Shown: positions 9,188 through 18,968, counted from the first letter of the stretch. The stretch: 64,000 nt of DNA from Desulforhopalus vacuolatus (GCF_016918505.1 NZ_JAFFPZ010000009.1:1-64000); one strand, 5' to 3'. Made by a program: numbers and translations. The notes: generated by a model from the sequence alone, not told the origin.

Positions 9188-9424
9188 GGGGCCTCTTGAC
9201 GCAGCCTGCATTCGTTCCTGTTCGAGGTTCAGAAGGGAATGTACCGCAGGTCTATTAGTACCTTAGAAATTATTTCCGTGTTTTTTTGAAAAGAATTTCG
9301 TGAAGGTACTTATACCGGCTTACCGTTCATCACCGGTATCACGTTGATATCGGAGTCTGGCGTTTACCTCCGAGGATATTTTTTTGACTGCAACGAAGAA
9401 GAGGGGCGATTATTCGATGTTCCC
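9188..9424 (+). repeat. Family A repeat, right arm of the usp inverted repeat
   Basis: Forward copy starting at the usp stop codon. It contains GCAGCCTGCATTCGTTCC, GGAGTCTGGCGTTTACCTCC, TTTTTTTGACTGCAACGAAG and ends TTCGATGTTCCC. Bases 9212-9424 mirror 8498-8288. The remaining gap to glyQ (9425-9520) holds TCATTTGAGGAGCACGGC and nothing else recognised. Confidence 0.8.
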
Positions 9425-9520
9425 TGATTTCTGTTCTGGAGATGTTTATGTGCGCCGTACTCCTCATTTGAGGAGCACGGCTTTTTTTGCCTTTGCAGGG
9501 CAGCCATGCCGGTGGAAGAA

Positions 9521-10399
9521 TCAGGCGAGTTCTTTTTTCAGCAGGGGGAACCCCATCTCTTCGCGTTGTTTGACATAGCCCTCGGCTACCCGGCGGGCAA
9601 TGTTGCGGATACGTCCGATGTAGCGGGTGCGCTCGTTCACCGAGATCGCCTTGCGTGCATCAAGCAGGTTGAAGGTGTGGGAGCACTTCAGACAGTAATC
9701 GTAGGCGGGGAGGATAAGGCCGAGTTCGGCCAGTTTCAGCCCTTCTGCTTCAAAGGTATTGAAGAAGTCGAGGAGTTTCTCGACGTTGGCATGTTCAAAG
9801 TTGAAGGTGGAAAATTCCACCTCTGCCTGATGGAAGATCTCACCGTAGGTGATGTTGTCGTTCCACTTGATATCATACACGCTTTCCACTCCCTGCAGAT
9901 ACATGGCGATGCGTTCAAGTCCGTAGGTGATCTCTACAGTCGTGGGGTAGAGTTCGATGGAACCGGCGTGTTGAAAATAGGTAAACTGAGTGATCTCCAT
10001 GCCGTCGAGCCATACCTCCCAGCCCAGTCCGGAGGCCCCGAGGGTAGGGGATTCCCAGTCATCCTCAACGAAGCGGATATCATGGTCGAGAAGGTCAAGC
10101 CCGAAGCGTTTAAGGCTGCCAAGATAGAGCTCCTGCACATTGGCTGGCGAGGGTTTCATCACTACCTGATATTGATAATAATGCTGCAGACGGTTGGGGT
10201 TATTGCCGTAACGACCGTCGGTGGGGCGCCGGGAAGGCTGGGGATAGGCGGCACGCCACGGCTCGGGGCCGAGGGCGCGAAGCAGGGTGGAGGGGTGGAA
10301 GGTGCCTGCACCGACCTCCATGTCGTAAGGCTGCTGTATGGCGCAGCCCTGTTCTGCCCAGTATCTGCCGAGTTCAAAAATGATATCCTGGAAGTTCAT
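9521..10399 (-). CDS. glyQ: Glycine--tRNA ligase alpha subunit
   Basis: Alpha chain of the bacterial alpha2beta2 glycyl-tRNA synthetase; it holds the class II catalytic core that makes glycyl-adenylate. 292 residues, usual length. Typical segments are the start [51 protein letters not shown] and the C-terminal [16 protein letters not shown]. The gene for the beta subunit (glyS), which commonly follows glyQ, is absent: the next sequence on this strand is the family A repeat and the usp gene. It must be encoded elsewhere if the enzyme is functional. Divergent from the CoA-binding protein gene, with 125 bp between. Confidence 0.97.
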   Translation of the reverse strand: MNFQDIIFELGRYWAEQGCAIQQPYDMEVGAGTFHPSTLLRALGPEPWRAAYPQPSRRPTDGRYGNNPNRLQHYYQYQVVMKPSPANVQELYLGSLKRFGLDLLDHDIRFVEDDWESPTLGASGLGWEVWLDGMEITQFTYFQHAGSIELYPTTVEITYGLERIAMYLQGVESVYDIKWNDNITYGEIFHQAEVEFSTFNFEHANVEKLLDFFNTFEAEGLKLAELGLILPAYDYCLKCSHTFNLLDARKAISVNERTRYIGRIRNIARRVAEGYVKQREEMGFPLLKKELA

Positions 10400-10524
10400 G
10401 GGGATCCTTTTATTTGATTTTCGTGGGAAATTTACTGTTTTTCAAAAGGCCCTCAATATAGCGGAGAACTTGACTTTTGTCTATGGGGAGCTACCTGTAT
10501 GAGGGTTAAAACAAGGAGAAAATA

Positions 10525-10965
10525 ATGAATGATCAACAGATGAAAACACTCCTGAAAGAGACAAAGAGCATCGCCATTGTCGGTCTGTCGCCGAAGGAAA
10601 ATCGGCCCAGTAACGAGGTGGCCCGTTATCTGATGGCGGCCGGGTATCGCGTTATTCCGGTCAACCCTGGACAGAGCGAGATCCTCGGACAGCCCTGCTT
10701 CCCGGATATGGCCTCCATTGGTGAGCCGGTGGATATTGTCGATATCTTTCGCAGGAGCGGGGATACCCCGCCGATTGTGGCAGAGGCTTTGAAGCTGTCG
10801 CCGAAACCGAAGGCGGTGTGGCTGCAGCTCGGTATTGAGAACAGTGAGGCTGCGGCCATGGCGGAAAAGGCCGGAGTGCCGATAGTGATGAACCTTTGCA
10901 CCAAAATTGAACATGAACGCCTGCTGGGGGAAAGTCACGGGGGGAGTTTCTTTGCGAAGTTGTAA
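10525..10965 (+). CDS. CoA-binding domain protein (YccU-like)
   Basis: 146 residues, a Rossmann-type CoA-binding domain. Visible markers are [22 protein letters not shown] at the N-terminus (GxSx nucleotide loop), VIPVNPG, and VDIVDIFRR, all as in YccU/YneT proteins and the CoA-binding half of succinyl-CoA synthetase alpha. [22 protein letters not shown] and [12 protein letters not shown] complete the fold. The physiological role is unknown; ligand binding is by family analogy. An AAGGAG ribosome site precedes the ATG, and uvrA starts 9 bases after its stop, so the two are probably co-transcribed. Confidence 0.9.
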   Translation: MNDQQMKTLLKETKSIAIVGLSPKENRPSNEVARYLMAAGYRVIPVNPGQSEILGQPCFPDMASIGEPVDIVDIFRRSGDTPPIVAEALKLSPKPKAVWLQLGIENSEAAAMAEKAGVPIVMNLCTKIEHERLLGESHGGSFFAKL

Positions 10966-10974
10966 CAGGTAACT

Positions 10975-13803
10975 ATGGAACCACAGAAATTGAGTATTCG
11001 CGGTGCGCGAATGCACAACTTGAAAAATATCAATGTTGATTTGCCCCGGAATGAACTTGTCCTTTTCACCGGGCTTTCGGGATCGGGGAAGTCAACACTG
11101 GCTTTTGATATCCTCTATGCCGAGGGACAGCGGCGCTATGTGGAGTCTCTTTCTACCTATGCCCGGCAGTTTCTCGGGCAGATGGAGAAGCCTGATGTGG
11201 ATGCTGTCGAGGGGCTGAGTCCGGCGGTTTCCATTGAACAGAAGACAACCAGTAAAAATCCCCGCTCCACTGTTGGTACGGTAACGGAGATTTACGATCA
11301 CCTGCGGCTGCTCTTTGCCCGCTGCGGTCACCCTCACTGCTATATCTGCGGTGAGGAGATCCACGCTCAGACGATACAGGACATGGTGGAGAGCCTGCTG
11401 CAGCTGCCGGAGGGGACGAAGATCATCTTGCTGGCACCGATGGTGGACGGTCGCAAGGGACGACATGAACAGCTGCTGGCGCGTATTTGCCGGGAGGGAT
11501 TTGTTCGGGTGCGGATTGACGGCGAGATAGTGGATGCAGACGATGTAGAGGCATTGGAAAAGAACAAAAAGCACACCATTGAGATCGTTGTGGATCGACT
11601 GGTGGTAAAACCCTCAATTCGCCCCCGGCTGTGGGATTCGGTGGAGACCATTGTAAACCTGACAGATGGTTTTATGCGTGTTTATTTTCCGGATGAGGAT
11701 CGGGTGCGGCTCTTTTCTGAGCATGCAGCCTGCCCAAAATGCGGAATTTCTCTTCCCCCCGTTACCACTCAGCTCTTTTCTTTCAATAATCCACAGGGAG
11801 CCTGTGAGGAGTGCGGCGGGCTGGGCGTGAAACAGTTCTTCGATTCGTCGCTTGTCATTCCTGATGAGAGCAAAGCCCTTTGTGAGGGGGCCATTGCCCC
11901 GTGGCGCGGCTGGCGGTCTGGCTCCTATTACAGTCAGATGCTGGAGTCGCTGGCGAAGTATTACAGATTCTCTCTGGAGACCCCTTTCAGCAGGCTGCCG
12001 AAGGGAGTGCGTGACGTGGTCCTCTATGGCTCTGGTGACAGGGAAATAGAATTTATCCATCAGCACGGGGGACGGATGGTTTCGCAGGTAAAACCGTTTG
12101 CAGGGGTTATTCCCCAGCTTGACCGCCGTTTTCATGAGACCAGTTCGGCTCCGGTGCGTGAGGAGTTGATGAAGTTCATGAACGAGCAGATTTGTCCCAA
12201 ATGTCACGGCGCACGACTTAAACCCGAGGCACTGGCGGTCAAGATGGGGCAGTGGTCGATCTATGAAATTACGCAGATGTCAATTACCAGCCTGCTGGAA
12301 CGGGTGCCGCTGCTGCCCATGTCGGACAGGGAACGACAAATCGGCGAACCAATCCTCAAAGAGGTGGTGGACCGCATCTCTTTTCTTGAGGATGTAGGGC
12401 TCGGTTATCTCAGTCTCGATCGGCGTTCCGGAACCCTTTCCGGAGGAGAGGCACAGCGTATCAGGCTGGCTTCACAGATCGGCTCGCGTCTGGCGGGGGT
12501 GCTCTATGTACTTGATGAACCGAGCATCGGTCTGCATCAGAGGGACAATATGAAGCTGATTGGTACCCTGAAGGAGTTGCGTGACCTGGGCAACACCGTC
12601 ATCGTCGTAGAGCATGACACCGATACTATCCTTGCTGCGGATTATATTGTGGATATTGGTCCGGGGGCGGGTATTCATGGAGGCAGCATTGTCTACAGCG
12701 GTGATGTGGAGGGGTTGATTGGCTGCGAGGGTTCGGCTACCGGCGATTTCCTTTCCGGCAGACGTAGTATTGAGGTGCCGCAGAAGAGACGCCGGGTCTA
12801 TAAAACGAAAAATCGGCTGCAGCTTGAACATTGTTCAGTGAATAACCTGAAAGATATCAGTGTCAGGTTTCCCCTCGGCGTGTTCACCTGTGTGACCGGG
12901 GTTTCAGGTTCTGGCAAGAGCTCGCTGGTGATTGAAACGCTTTTTCCTGCGATGAAATCGGCAGTTGCAAAACGACTTGGACGTGTTACCCTGCGTGGGG
13001 CTGAGTTACGCGGGGCGGCTGCTGTCGACAAAGTTATCGACATCAACCAGAGTCCCATCGGCCGCACACCGCGCTCCAATCCGGCGACTTACAGCGGGGT
13101 CTTTTCGCCGATTCGGGAGCTCTTTGCGCAGCTGAGCGATTCCCGTGTGCGGGGCTATAAGCCGGGCCGTTTCAGTTTCAACGTGAAAGGGGGGCGCTGT
13201 GAGGCCTGTGAAGGCGACGGGGTGAAGAAGATCGCCATGCACTTCCTGCCCGATATTTATGTCGAGTGTGAAAAATGTAAAGGGACACGGTATAATCCCG
13301 AAACCCTGGAGATTCGCTGCAAGGGAAAGAATATTTACGAAGTATTGAAGATGACGGTAGAAGAGGCGCTGGCGTTTTTTGAGAACGTCCCGCCGATCAA
13401 AAATCGTCTGCAGACTCTGTTTGATGTAGGACTTGGGTATATCAGTCTCGGGCAGTCGTCGATCACCCTTTCCGGCGGAGAGGCCCAGCGGGTTAAACTT
13501 GCCAAAGAGCTGAGTGGTCGTGCCAGCGGTCAGACTCTGTATATTCTTGATGAACCGACTACCGGGCTTCATCCTGCCGATATTGTTCATCTGCTGAAGG
13601 TATTGAACCGTCTGGTGGATGCTGGTAATACCGTGGTTGTGATTGAGCATAACCTTGATGTTATCAAGACTGCGGACTGGCTTATTGATGTTGGCCCGGA
13701 AGGTGGTGATAACGGCGGGAGTGTTATCGGTGAGGGTACACCGGAAGAGATTGCGGCGATGAAGGATTCCTCTACCGGTCAGTTTTTACAGCAGTTATTC
13801 TGA
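10975..13803 (+). CDS. uvrA: Excinuclease ABC subunit A
   Basis: DNA-damage recognition ATPase of nucleotide excision repair. 942 residues, full length. Two ABC modules: Walker A GLSGSGKS at about 33-40 and GVSGSGKSS in the second half; signature sequences [12 protein letters not shown] and [12 protein letters not shown]; Walker B motifs VLDEPSIGL and ILDEPTTGL. Zinc modules are visible as CPKCG with CEECGG in the first half and CEACEGDG with CEKCKG in the second. No truncation or missing motif. Located 9 bases after the CoA-binding protein gene; no uvrB or uvrC in this window. Confidence 0.98.
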   Translation: MEPQKLSIRGARMHNLKNINVDLPRNELVLFTGLSGSGKSTLAFDILYAEGQRRYVESLSTYARQFLGQMEKPDVDAVEGLSPAVSIEQKTTSKNPRSTVGTVTEIYDHLRLLFARCGHPHCYICGEEIHAQTIQDMVESLLQLPEGTKIILLAPMVDGRKGRHEQLLARICREGFVRVRIDGEIVDADDVEALEKNKKHTIEIVVDRLVVKPSIRPRLWDSVETIVNLTDGFMRVYFPDEDRVRLFSEHAACPKCGISLPPVTTQLFSFNNPQGACEECGGLGVKQFFDSSLVIPDESKALCEGAIAPWRGWRSGSYYSQMLESLAKYYRFSLETPFSRLPKGVRDVVLYGSGDREIEFIHQHGGRMVSQVKPFAGVIPQLDRRFHETSSAPVREELMKFMNEQICPKCHGARLKPEALAVKMGQWSIYEITQMSITSLLERVPLLPMSDRERQIGEPILKEVVDRISFLEDVGLGYLSLDRRSGTLSGGEAQRIRLASQIGSRLAGVLYVLDEPSIGLHQRDNMKLIGTLKELRDLGNTVIVVEHDTDTILAADYIVDIGPGAGIHGGSIVYSGDVEGLIGCEGSATGDFLSGRRSIEVPQKRRRVYKTKNRLQLEHCSVNNLKDISVRFPLGVFTCVTGVSGSGKSSLVIETLFPAMKSAVAKRLGRVTLRGAELRGAAAVDKVIDINQSPIGRTPRSNPATYSGVFSPIRELFAQLSDSRVRGYKPGRFSFNVKGGRCEACEGDGVKKIAMHFLPDIYVECEKCKGTRYNPETLEIRCKGKNIYEVLKMTVEEALAFFENVPPIKNRLQTLFDVGLGYISLGQSSITLSGGEAQRVKLAKELSGRASGQTLYILDEPTTGLHPADIVHLLKVLNRLVDAGNTVVVIEHNLDVIKTADWLIDVGPEGGDNGGSVIGEGTPEEIAAMKDSSTGQFLQQLF

Positions 13804-13849
13804 GAAAACTGATTCCTTCTGGTGGCTGTCAGAGATCGTGTTGAACCAT

Positions 13850-13919
13850 CAGGTACCTTGAATAACCAGTCTTTCGTCCATCTTCTTCGTTACAGTAAAA
13901 AATTTATCCTCGGAATATC
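13850..13919 (-). repeat. Partial family A repeat flanked by 20-bp direct repeats
   Basis: A 70-bp fragment in reverse orientation (GGTACCTTGAATAACCAGTC, CTTCTTCGTTACAGTAAAAA) lies between two identical 20-bp copies of CAGAGATCGTGTTGAACCAT at 13830-13849 and 13920-13939. The arrangement looks like an insertion with a long target duplication, or a tandem duplication carrying the repeat. It sits between uvrA and secB, 30 bases before the secB start. Confidence 0.7.
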
Positions 13920-13968
13920 CAGAGATCGTGTTGAACCATAAAATAAAAAAAACTATTGGAGAAAAAAC

Positions 13969-14439
13969 ATGGCAGATGAAGCGCAACAACCCCGCCCCGA
14001 ATTTCGCATGCAGAAGATGTACATCAAAGATCTCTCCTTTGAGAATCCCCACGCTCCCGAAGTCTTTTCCGCTCAGGGGCAGGAACCTTCTGTAGAGGTC
14101 AACCTTCAGCTGAACAACAAGAAGATTGATGATGAGAACTGGGAAGTTGCTCTGCAGATCAACGCTAAAGTAGTCAACAAGAGTGATAAGAAAGTGCTCT
14201 TCATCCTGGAGATTGAGCATGCCGCCGTTTTCCTGATGAAGAACATCCCCGAGGAACATATTGCCCCTCTCCTCGGTGTTGACTGCCCGACCCTCCTCTT
14301 TCCTTTTACCCGGCAGATCGTCAGCCAGGCCTCCATTGACGGCGGTTACGTGCCCTTCATGATGGAACCGGTAAACTTCGTGGCATTGTATCAGAATGCA
14401 CAGAAGAAAAAGCAGGAAGAGGCCGAAAAAAAAGACTGA
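13969..14439 (+). CDS. secB: Protein-export chaperone SecB
   Basis: Tetrameric cytosolic chaperone that keeps preproteins unfolded and passes them to SecA. 156 residues. Diagnostic segments: QKMYIKDLSFENPHAP near the N-terminus, PSVEVNLQL, the central FILEIEHAAVFLM, and CPTLLFPFTRQIVSQASIDGGYVPFMMEPVNFVALY, which is the conserved C-terminal core. An acidic/basic tail with many Lys and Glu ends the protein. A GGAG ribosome site lies about 9 bases before the ATG. SecB is best known from alpha-, beta- and gammaproteobacteria, so it is a useful taxonomic observation here. A strong hairpin terminator follows. Confidence 0.95.
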   Translation: MADEAQQPRPEFRMQKMYIKDLSFENPHAPEVFSAQGQEPSVEVNLQLNNKKIDDENWEVALQINAKVVNKSDKKVLFILEIEHAAVFLMKNIPEEHIAPLLGVDCPTLLFPFTRQIVSQASIDGGYVPFMMEPVNFVALYQNAQKKKQEEAEKKD

Positions 14440-14471
14440 TTTTTTCAGGTCGTCAGGAGTTGGAAAAAGAC

Positions 14472-14506
14472 AATCCCCGTGGAACACATTCCACGGGGAT
14501 TTTTGC
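14472..14506. terminator. Bidirectional terminator between secB and the lipoprotein gene
   Basis: A 13-bp perfect stem, AATCCCCGTGGAA paired with TTCCACGGGGATT, with a 4-base loop. On the plus strand it runs into ATTTTT; on the minus strand a shorter T-rich run (GTCTTTTT) follows. It lies between two convergent genes and can serve both. Confidence 0.9.
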
Positions 14507-14544
14507 TGTTCATCAGGTGTGTATTGATATCAGGGTACCCCTGA

Positions 14545-15561
14545 TTACATACCGTAGGAGACAAAGTTATACATCAGGCTGTTGACACCTTTCTGGATTG
14601 CCTTGTTGAACAGGTTGTCATACTGCTTGTCAGCCATAACTGTTTCAGGAGCGACTTGAACACGGATACGGTTGGTCCATACAACATTGCCTGTGTCGGC
14701 ATCCTGCACCCATACACGGAATTGTACTACGGCCTGATCAACACCGGTGTTATGGGCAACTTCACTGCCGACACCGTAACCAATTCCCATCCAGGTGATG
14801 GTGTCGGCGGAGCCGTCAACCATGCCAAGAAAAGAGTCTCCATCATCGAAAGGCCAGGTTGCATTCTGGTGGGCGATGATCCCTCCGAAAAGGGCACCGG
14901 TCAGACCTTCATTGCGGGCATCATAGGCATCAGAAGAGGCAAAACCATTGAGGATACGATTACTGCCCTGGTAGATGAAGGGCAGAATCCCTTTTTTCCA
15001 TGGTTCCCAGCTGGCTTCGTCGCGGGTTTTAAATTCGAGAATACGACCACGGACGATGTAGTCGGCTTTGAAGTGACGACCGATCTGAGCCACTTTTTGC
15101 TGTGTTAATGCGTGAACTCCTGGAGAAGCTGCCTTTGCAGAAGCCACATCCGTCTGGACTTTGGTCCTGTAGATTGTCAACTGTTTCCGCATGGTATCGG
15201 TCCAGTCGGGATTAGCAATCTCATCATCAAGACTGGTGGTGTTGGCGGCATTGTAATCAGCAAGCTGGATAACGTTTTCTTTCACCAGCCAGGCGTACAC
15301 ATCTTCTTCAACTGGCATGCTGAAACCATAACCGTTCAGACTGTCAGTGAAGGCTTCACTGACCATCATGGAGCGGCGTTGAGCTGATTCCATGTTTCCC
15401 TTTGAGTAGTCGGCAAAAGGCATGACCACAATGCTGCGGCCATAACCGGGGCCGTTTGTATTTGCTCCGAGAGGGTTGTTGAGTGTCTCAATGACCGTTT
15501 GTCCACATCCAGATACTGCGAGTGACATAATCCCGAGTGCGAGGATTTTCAATTTGTTCAT
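14545..15561 (-). CDS. Putative outer-membrane lipoprotein, last gene of the pil cluster
   Basis: 338 residues with a type II signal peptide and lipobox LAVSGC (lipid attachment at Cys19). The rest is not a family I can name. Segments such as SIVVMPFADYSKGN near the start and FKADYIVRGRILEF in the middle recall CsgG/TolB-N-like lipoproteins with an alpha/beta fold. Late segments (VVQFRVWVQDADTGNVVWTNRIRVQVAPE) also fit that type. It begins 62 bases after the secretin stop on the same strand and is the final gene before a terminator, so it may be a pilotin or an accessory factor for the secretin. That role is inferred from position only. Confidence 0.75.
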   Translation of the reverse strand: MNKLKILALGIMSLAVSGCGQTVIETLNNPLGANTNGPGYGRSIVVMPFADYSKGNMESAQRRSMMVSEAFTDSLNGYGFSMPVEEDVYAWLVKENVIQLADYNAANTTSLDDEIANPDWTDTMRKQLTIYRTKVQTDVASAKAASPGVHALTQQKVAQIGRHFKADYIVRGRILEFKTRDEASWEPWKKGILPFIYQGSNRILNGFASSDAYDARNEGLTGALFGGIIAHQNATWPFDDGDSFLGMVDGSADTITWMGIGYGVGSEVAHNTGVDQAVVQFRVWVQDADTGNVVWTNRIRVQVAPETVMADKQYDNLFNKAIQKGVNSLMYNFVSYGM

Positions 15562-15623
15562 TTTCTTCTCCCGTTGTTTGTAAGAGTCATTTGTTTATCA
15601 GGTTATGGTGCCTGTCGCCTGGA

Positions 15624-17405
15624 TCAGATGATTTTCGGGCGAAGCAGAATGATAAGCTCACGTTTTGTCCGTTTCTTCGTTTCATAACCAAAGAGATACC
15701 TGATTACCGGAATGTCACCGAGAATGGGCAGAAACTCACCTTCGGTACTTTTTGAGTCGGAGATCAGGCCACCGATGACCAGCATTTCACCATCGCCGAC
15801 TCTTACAGTGGTACTCATCTCCCGAATATTTATCACGGGGAGACCGACGACCTGTCCTTCGGTCCCGATATACTCTTCGGTAATCTCACCTCCAACCAGT
15901 TCGGAGGTGATGGGAGTGAGGTTCATGATAATATCGTGATCATCAAGGATTGTTGCCGTAAGTGACAGGGCGACTCCGGCAAGCAGACGGTCTGTGTCAA
16001 CGCTGTATTCATTCGTGTCGGTATCACTGTCTACTGTAACGGTAACTTCTTTTATGTAGGTATAGTTGGTCCCAACTGTAATCATGGCGGGTTGACCGTT
16101 CATGACACTGATCTTCGGGTTGGAGAGAATCTTCGTTTGTCCTTCTTCTTTCAACGCATTGAGAAAGACGTCAAAGCTGGCTGCTCCGAGAGCAATTTTG
16201 GAGATGAATTGTCCGGGGTCGATTGCGTCGTAGTATCCTGTACCTGTAGAAACCGTGTACGCGACGCCATCTGAATCTGTAGTACTTCCGCTCCGGTCGG
16301 TATACACTCTGCCATCCGAAGTGGATGTAGAATTATCTCGTATGTAAGGATAAACCTGCCCATCAGCTCCAAACGTCAATGTTCCGGAAACACTGAAATT
16401 TTTCAGAACACTGCTCCAGTTGATACCATAGTTGGATTCGTTATCAATTTGAACTTCAATGATTTTGGCCTCAATGGAGATCTGCTTGTAGAGCGTTCTT
16501 TTGAGATTGCTAATATAGGCATCGACCTTTTCAAGGACTGGGCGTGGAGCCGTTACAGTTATTAAACCAACAGGTTTATCAATAACATAATATCCCTGTG
16601 ACTCATTGTTCTTTACTTTGTCTTTCGTTACCTTTGCTGTTACTTCCTTTTCTTTTTGTTCACCTTGCTTTTGGCTTTGGGCTTGTGTTGTTGTTGTGTT
16701 TTTCGCTTCCTGCTGTACGTTTTTAAGCTCCCAGACATCTAAGATGGTATCCAGATTTTTTTCAATATTTGCCCATACATCAAATTGGTTATCAGAACTG
16801 TTTAAAGAAACTGTCCCGTTGATTTGATTACTTGACTTGCCGTCAGAACCACTGGATCCGAGGAGATTGCCACCTACCTGTGTGGCATATTGCTGCTTCA
16901 CGAATGGCATCGCTATCTGAAATCGCTTGGTATCACGAAACTTAATAACAATGGTATTTCCCTGCACTTCGCCGAAGTAGTCAACCTGACGCAGCATATC
17001 GTCAAGAGCCTTGTAGAAATCGTCCTCAGGATTGATGTCAACATCGACGAGGACGTTTTTATCAACATCGGAGGCCCAGGAGACACTCATCCCCTTGAGA
17101 GCAACAAGACGTTTGACAATATCCCAGAGAGGGAGAGGACCACTGGTCGTCGTAATGCGGGCACCAACCTTGAGTACGGTTTCGTCGTCAAGATTCTCGC
17201 TCCGATCCATGGCCTGGTCTACGACGTAGGATGCGGTCTGATATCGAACGGGAAGAGAAGCCGGGGCGGCCTTTGACGCTGGCGGAGGTGTCATTGCCTT
17301 TTTCTCGTCTGTTTTTTTCGTCCCGGTGCTGCTTACGCAGGAGCTGAGCAGCAGTGCTGCGACGAGTACTCCCCCGACAGTAAATGTTTTTTTCATCGAC
17401 TTCAT
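15624..17405 (-). CDS. Lipoprotein secretin of the type IV pilus (PilQ/MshL-like)
   Basis: Outer-membrane secretin through which the pilus passes. With the start at 17405 (ATG six bases after AAGAGG) it has 593 residues; an upstream start at 17465 would overlap the preceding gene. The N-terminus carries a lipobox LLLSSC, as in MshL/BfpB-type secretins. An N-terminal ring region (about 60-170) is followed by a Ser/Gln/Thr-rich spacer (LGSSGSDGKSSN), an N-domain (PVGLITVTAPRPVLEKVDAYI) and the C-terminal secretin core with VPVIRYLFGYETKKRTKRELIILLRPKII-type ending. It lacks the AMIN domains of classic PilQ, which are on the gene just upstream. Confidence 0.88.
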   Translation of the reverse strand: MKSMKKTFTVGGVLVAALLLSSCVSSTGTKKTDEKKAMTPPPASKAAPASLPVRYQTASYVVDQAMDRSENLDDETVLKVGARITTTSGPLPLWDIVKRLVALKGMSVSWASDVDKNVLVDVDINPEDDFYKALDDMLRQVDYFGEVQGNTIVIKFRDTKRFQIAMPFVKQQYATQVGGNLLGSSGSDGKSSNQINGTVSLNSSDNQFDVWANIEKNLDTILDVWELKNVQQEAKNTTTTQAQSQKQGEQKEKEVTAKVTKDKVKNNESQGYYVIDKPVGLITVTAPRPVLEKVDAYISNLKRTLYKQISIEAKIIEVQIDNESNYGINWSSVLKNFSVSGTLTFGADGQVYPYIRDNSTSTSDGRVYTDRSGSTTDSDGVAYTVSTGTGYYDAIDPGQFISKIALGAASFDVFLNALKEEGQTKILSNPKISVMNGQPAMITVGTNYTYIKEVTVTVDSDTDTNEYSVDTDRLLAGVALSLTATILDDHDIIMNLTPITSELVGGEITEEYIGTEGQVVGLPVINIREMSTTVRVGDGEMLVIGGLISDSKSTEGEFLPILGDIPVIRYLFGYETKKRTKRELIILLRPKII

Positions 17406-17454
17406 CTGCATCCTCTTGCTTTGGTTATAAGGACTGTTTTTCCTGTATAAGTTA

Positions 17455-18966
17455 TTACTTTTCACTCAACCTTGCCTGAATGTAATGTCGTAGATCAGGT
17501 GGAAAATGATAACCTGATGCGAGAATGGAGCGATACTCTGCACTGGCTTCTGTCGTTTTTCCCTGTTTGTCGAGAATCCGTGCACTGGCGATCATTGTGC
17601 TGAGATTTTCACCGTAGTACTTTTTGTACTTTTTCAGCAGTTTCAAAGCGGCCTCATTCATGCCGTTATTTTCACTGAAGGCGGCGTAGCTGAGAAGTGC
17701 TTCTTTCATCGGCGGATTACCGCTGATGCTGCGAATGAAGTATTCATTTGCCAGCGAGAGTCGTTTCATATTTGCATTGGCAATGGCAGCGTAAAGTGCA
17801 GCGCTGTAGTTCCTGGGGTTCTGCTTCAGACTGATATCTGCATAATGGGCGGCCTGTGCATTCTGGTGGAGAGAGACAAGACAGATTGCTGCAAGGCGAT
17901 CAGTGATCTTCGTGTTTGTCGGCCACAGTCTGGCTGCTTCGTCAAGAAGAACGATCGCATCTTCAATATTGTCCTGTGTCTCAAGAAGCTGAACCTGTTG
18001 AAGGAGCTGTTTGGCCTTAAGAATTCCAGCGGACTGCTGGTTGTTGTCCTCAATGATCAGTTTATTTTCCTGTTCCATTATTATATCAAGATCAGGTTTA
18101 ATGCTGAGTGTATTCGCCGTTGATGAGCTCGTTCCCGGCCAGGTGAAGGTGTTGGCTGCCGGGTAGATAACGATGGTGTTGAAGCGTTCCTCTTTTTTCA
18201 AGTCCATCAGATTGAGGATGATATCAAGAGCAAAGTCCCAGGGGACATCGTTAAGAGCCAGTGTCAATGAGCCCTGTACGTGTTCGTCAACAATAATATT
18301 AAAATCAGTGATTGTGCGAAGGAGTCGGAAAACGTTATGAATATCCACTTTGTAAAAATCTACGGTTATTCTTTGTGCTTCATATCCGGCGTTTCCAAAA
18401 CCGTCTCCGCCAAGAGCAGCAACGCGGGCACTGGTGCGCTCAGCAAGAACAGCGCTCGGGGAACCTGACACTTTTTTCTCCGAAGAGCTGATGAGTTTGT
18501 CGAGCTTGCTGTCCTTTTTGTTTTGTGGTGCTGCAGAAACTGCGTCATTTTTTACTGGCTTGAAGACAATCTTCACATCGTTTCTCTGGGAGATTACCTC
18601 GTAATTGTGACTGGCTTTAAGGGTGAAAATAAAGCGTTTACCGGGGGCGTTGTCTCCCTTGAGCTCTTCTACCGCCATTTTTACAAAGTCGTTTGCAGGC
18701 AGTGGTGCCGGGACAAAGGTAAAATCTGCTTTGTTGATATCCATGACAACTCTGAAGGGAGAAAATCTCTCCGCAACAAATTCAGATATTGGCGCCGAAG
18801 CACTGAGCACGTAGGTCAAAATACCATTGGTCAGAGTTGCGTCCTCACCGTTGACCTGATACGTTGCACCTGTATCTGCAGCCTTCGCGGAAACAGTGTG
18901 AAATGTGAACAGGACACAAAGTGCGAGGAAAACAGCAATGTGTAATTTTTCAATACCGTTACGCAT
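17455..18966 (-). CDS. AMIN / secretin-N / TPR protein (N-terminal half of a split PilQ)
   Basis: 503 residues, exported: signal peptide at 1-30 ending around VSAKA. Residues about 45-135 look like an AMIN domain (peptidoglycan binding in PilQ). Residues about 198-265 (ITVDFYKVDIHNVFRLLRTI, IIVDEHVQGSLTLALNDVPW) match the short secretin N-terminal (STN) domain. From about 310 to the end come TPR-like helices (AIVLLDEAARLWP, AALYAAIANANMK). There is no secretin pore domain. It lies between pilP and the lipoprotein secretin, 2 bases after pilP. The most economical reading is that the PilQ functions are divided between this protein and the next one, with a TPR module added. Confidence 0.82.
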   Translation of the reverse strand: MRNGIEKLHIAVFLALCVLFTFHTVSAKAADTGATYQVNGEDATLTNGILTYVLSASAPISEFVAERFSPFRVVMDINKADFTFVPAPLPANDFVKMAVEELKGDNAPGKRFIFTLKASHNYEVISQRNDVKIVFKPVKNDAVSAAPQNKKDSKLDKLISSSEKKVSGSPSAVLAERTSARVAALGGDGFGNAGYEAQRITVDFYKVDIHNVFRLLRTITDFNIIVDEHVQGSLTLALNDVPWDFALDIILNLMDLKKEERFNTIVIYPAANTFTWPGTSSSTANTLSIKPDLDIIMEQENKLIIEDNNQQSAGILKAKQLLQQVQLLETQDNIEDAIVLLDEAARLWPTNTKITDRLAAICLVSLHQNAQAAHYADISLKQNPRNYSAALYAAIANANMKRLSLANEYFIRSISGNPPMKEALLSYAAFSENNGMNEAALKLLKKYKKYYGENLSTMIASARILDKQGKTTEASAEYRSILASGYHFPPDLRHYIQARLSEK

Positions 18967-18968
18967 CT

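Larger units (their letters stand above)
8288..9424. mobile_element. Compound repeat: usp gene between facing family A copies
   Basis: Two family A repeats face each other: left arm 8288-8498 and right arm 9212-9424 are reverse complements over about 211 bp with only a few differences (a 2-base length change near 8340 and isolated substitutions). Outer ends are GGGAACATCGAATAATCGCC and its complement. The interior carries a single gene, the universal stress protein, plus its leader. The right repeat seems to begin directly after the usp stop codon (9188, GGGGCCTCTTGA). No transposase and no obvious target duplication were seen. The structure resembles a compound MITE, though that is inference. 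Confidence 0.7.
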
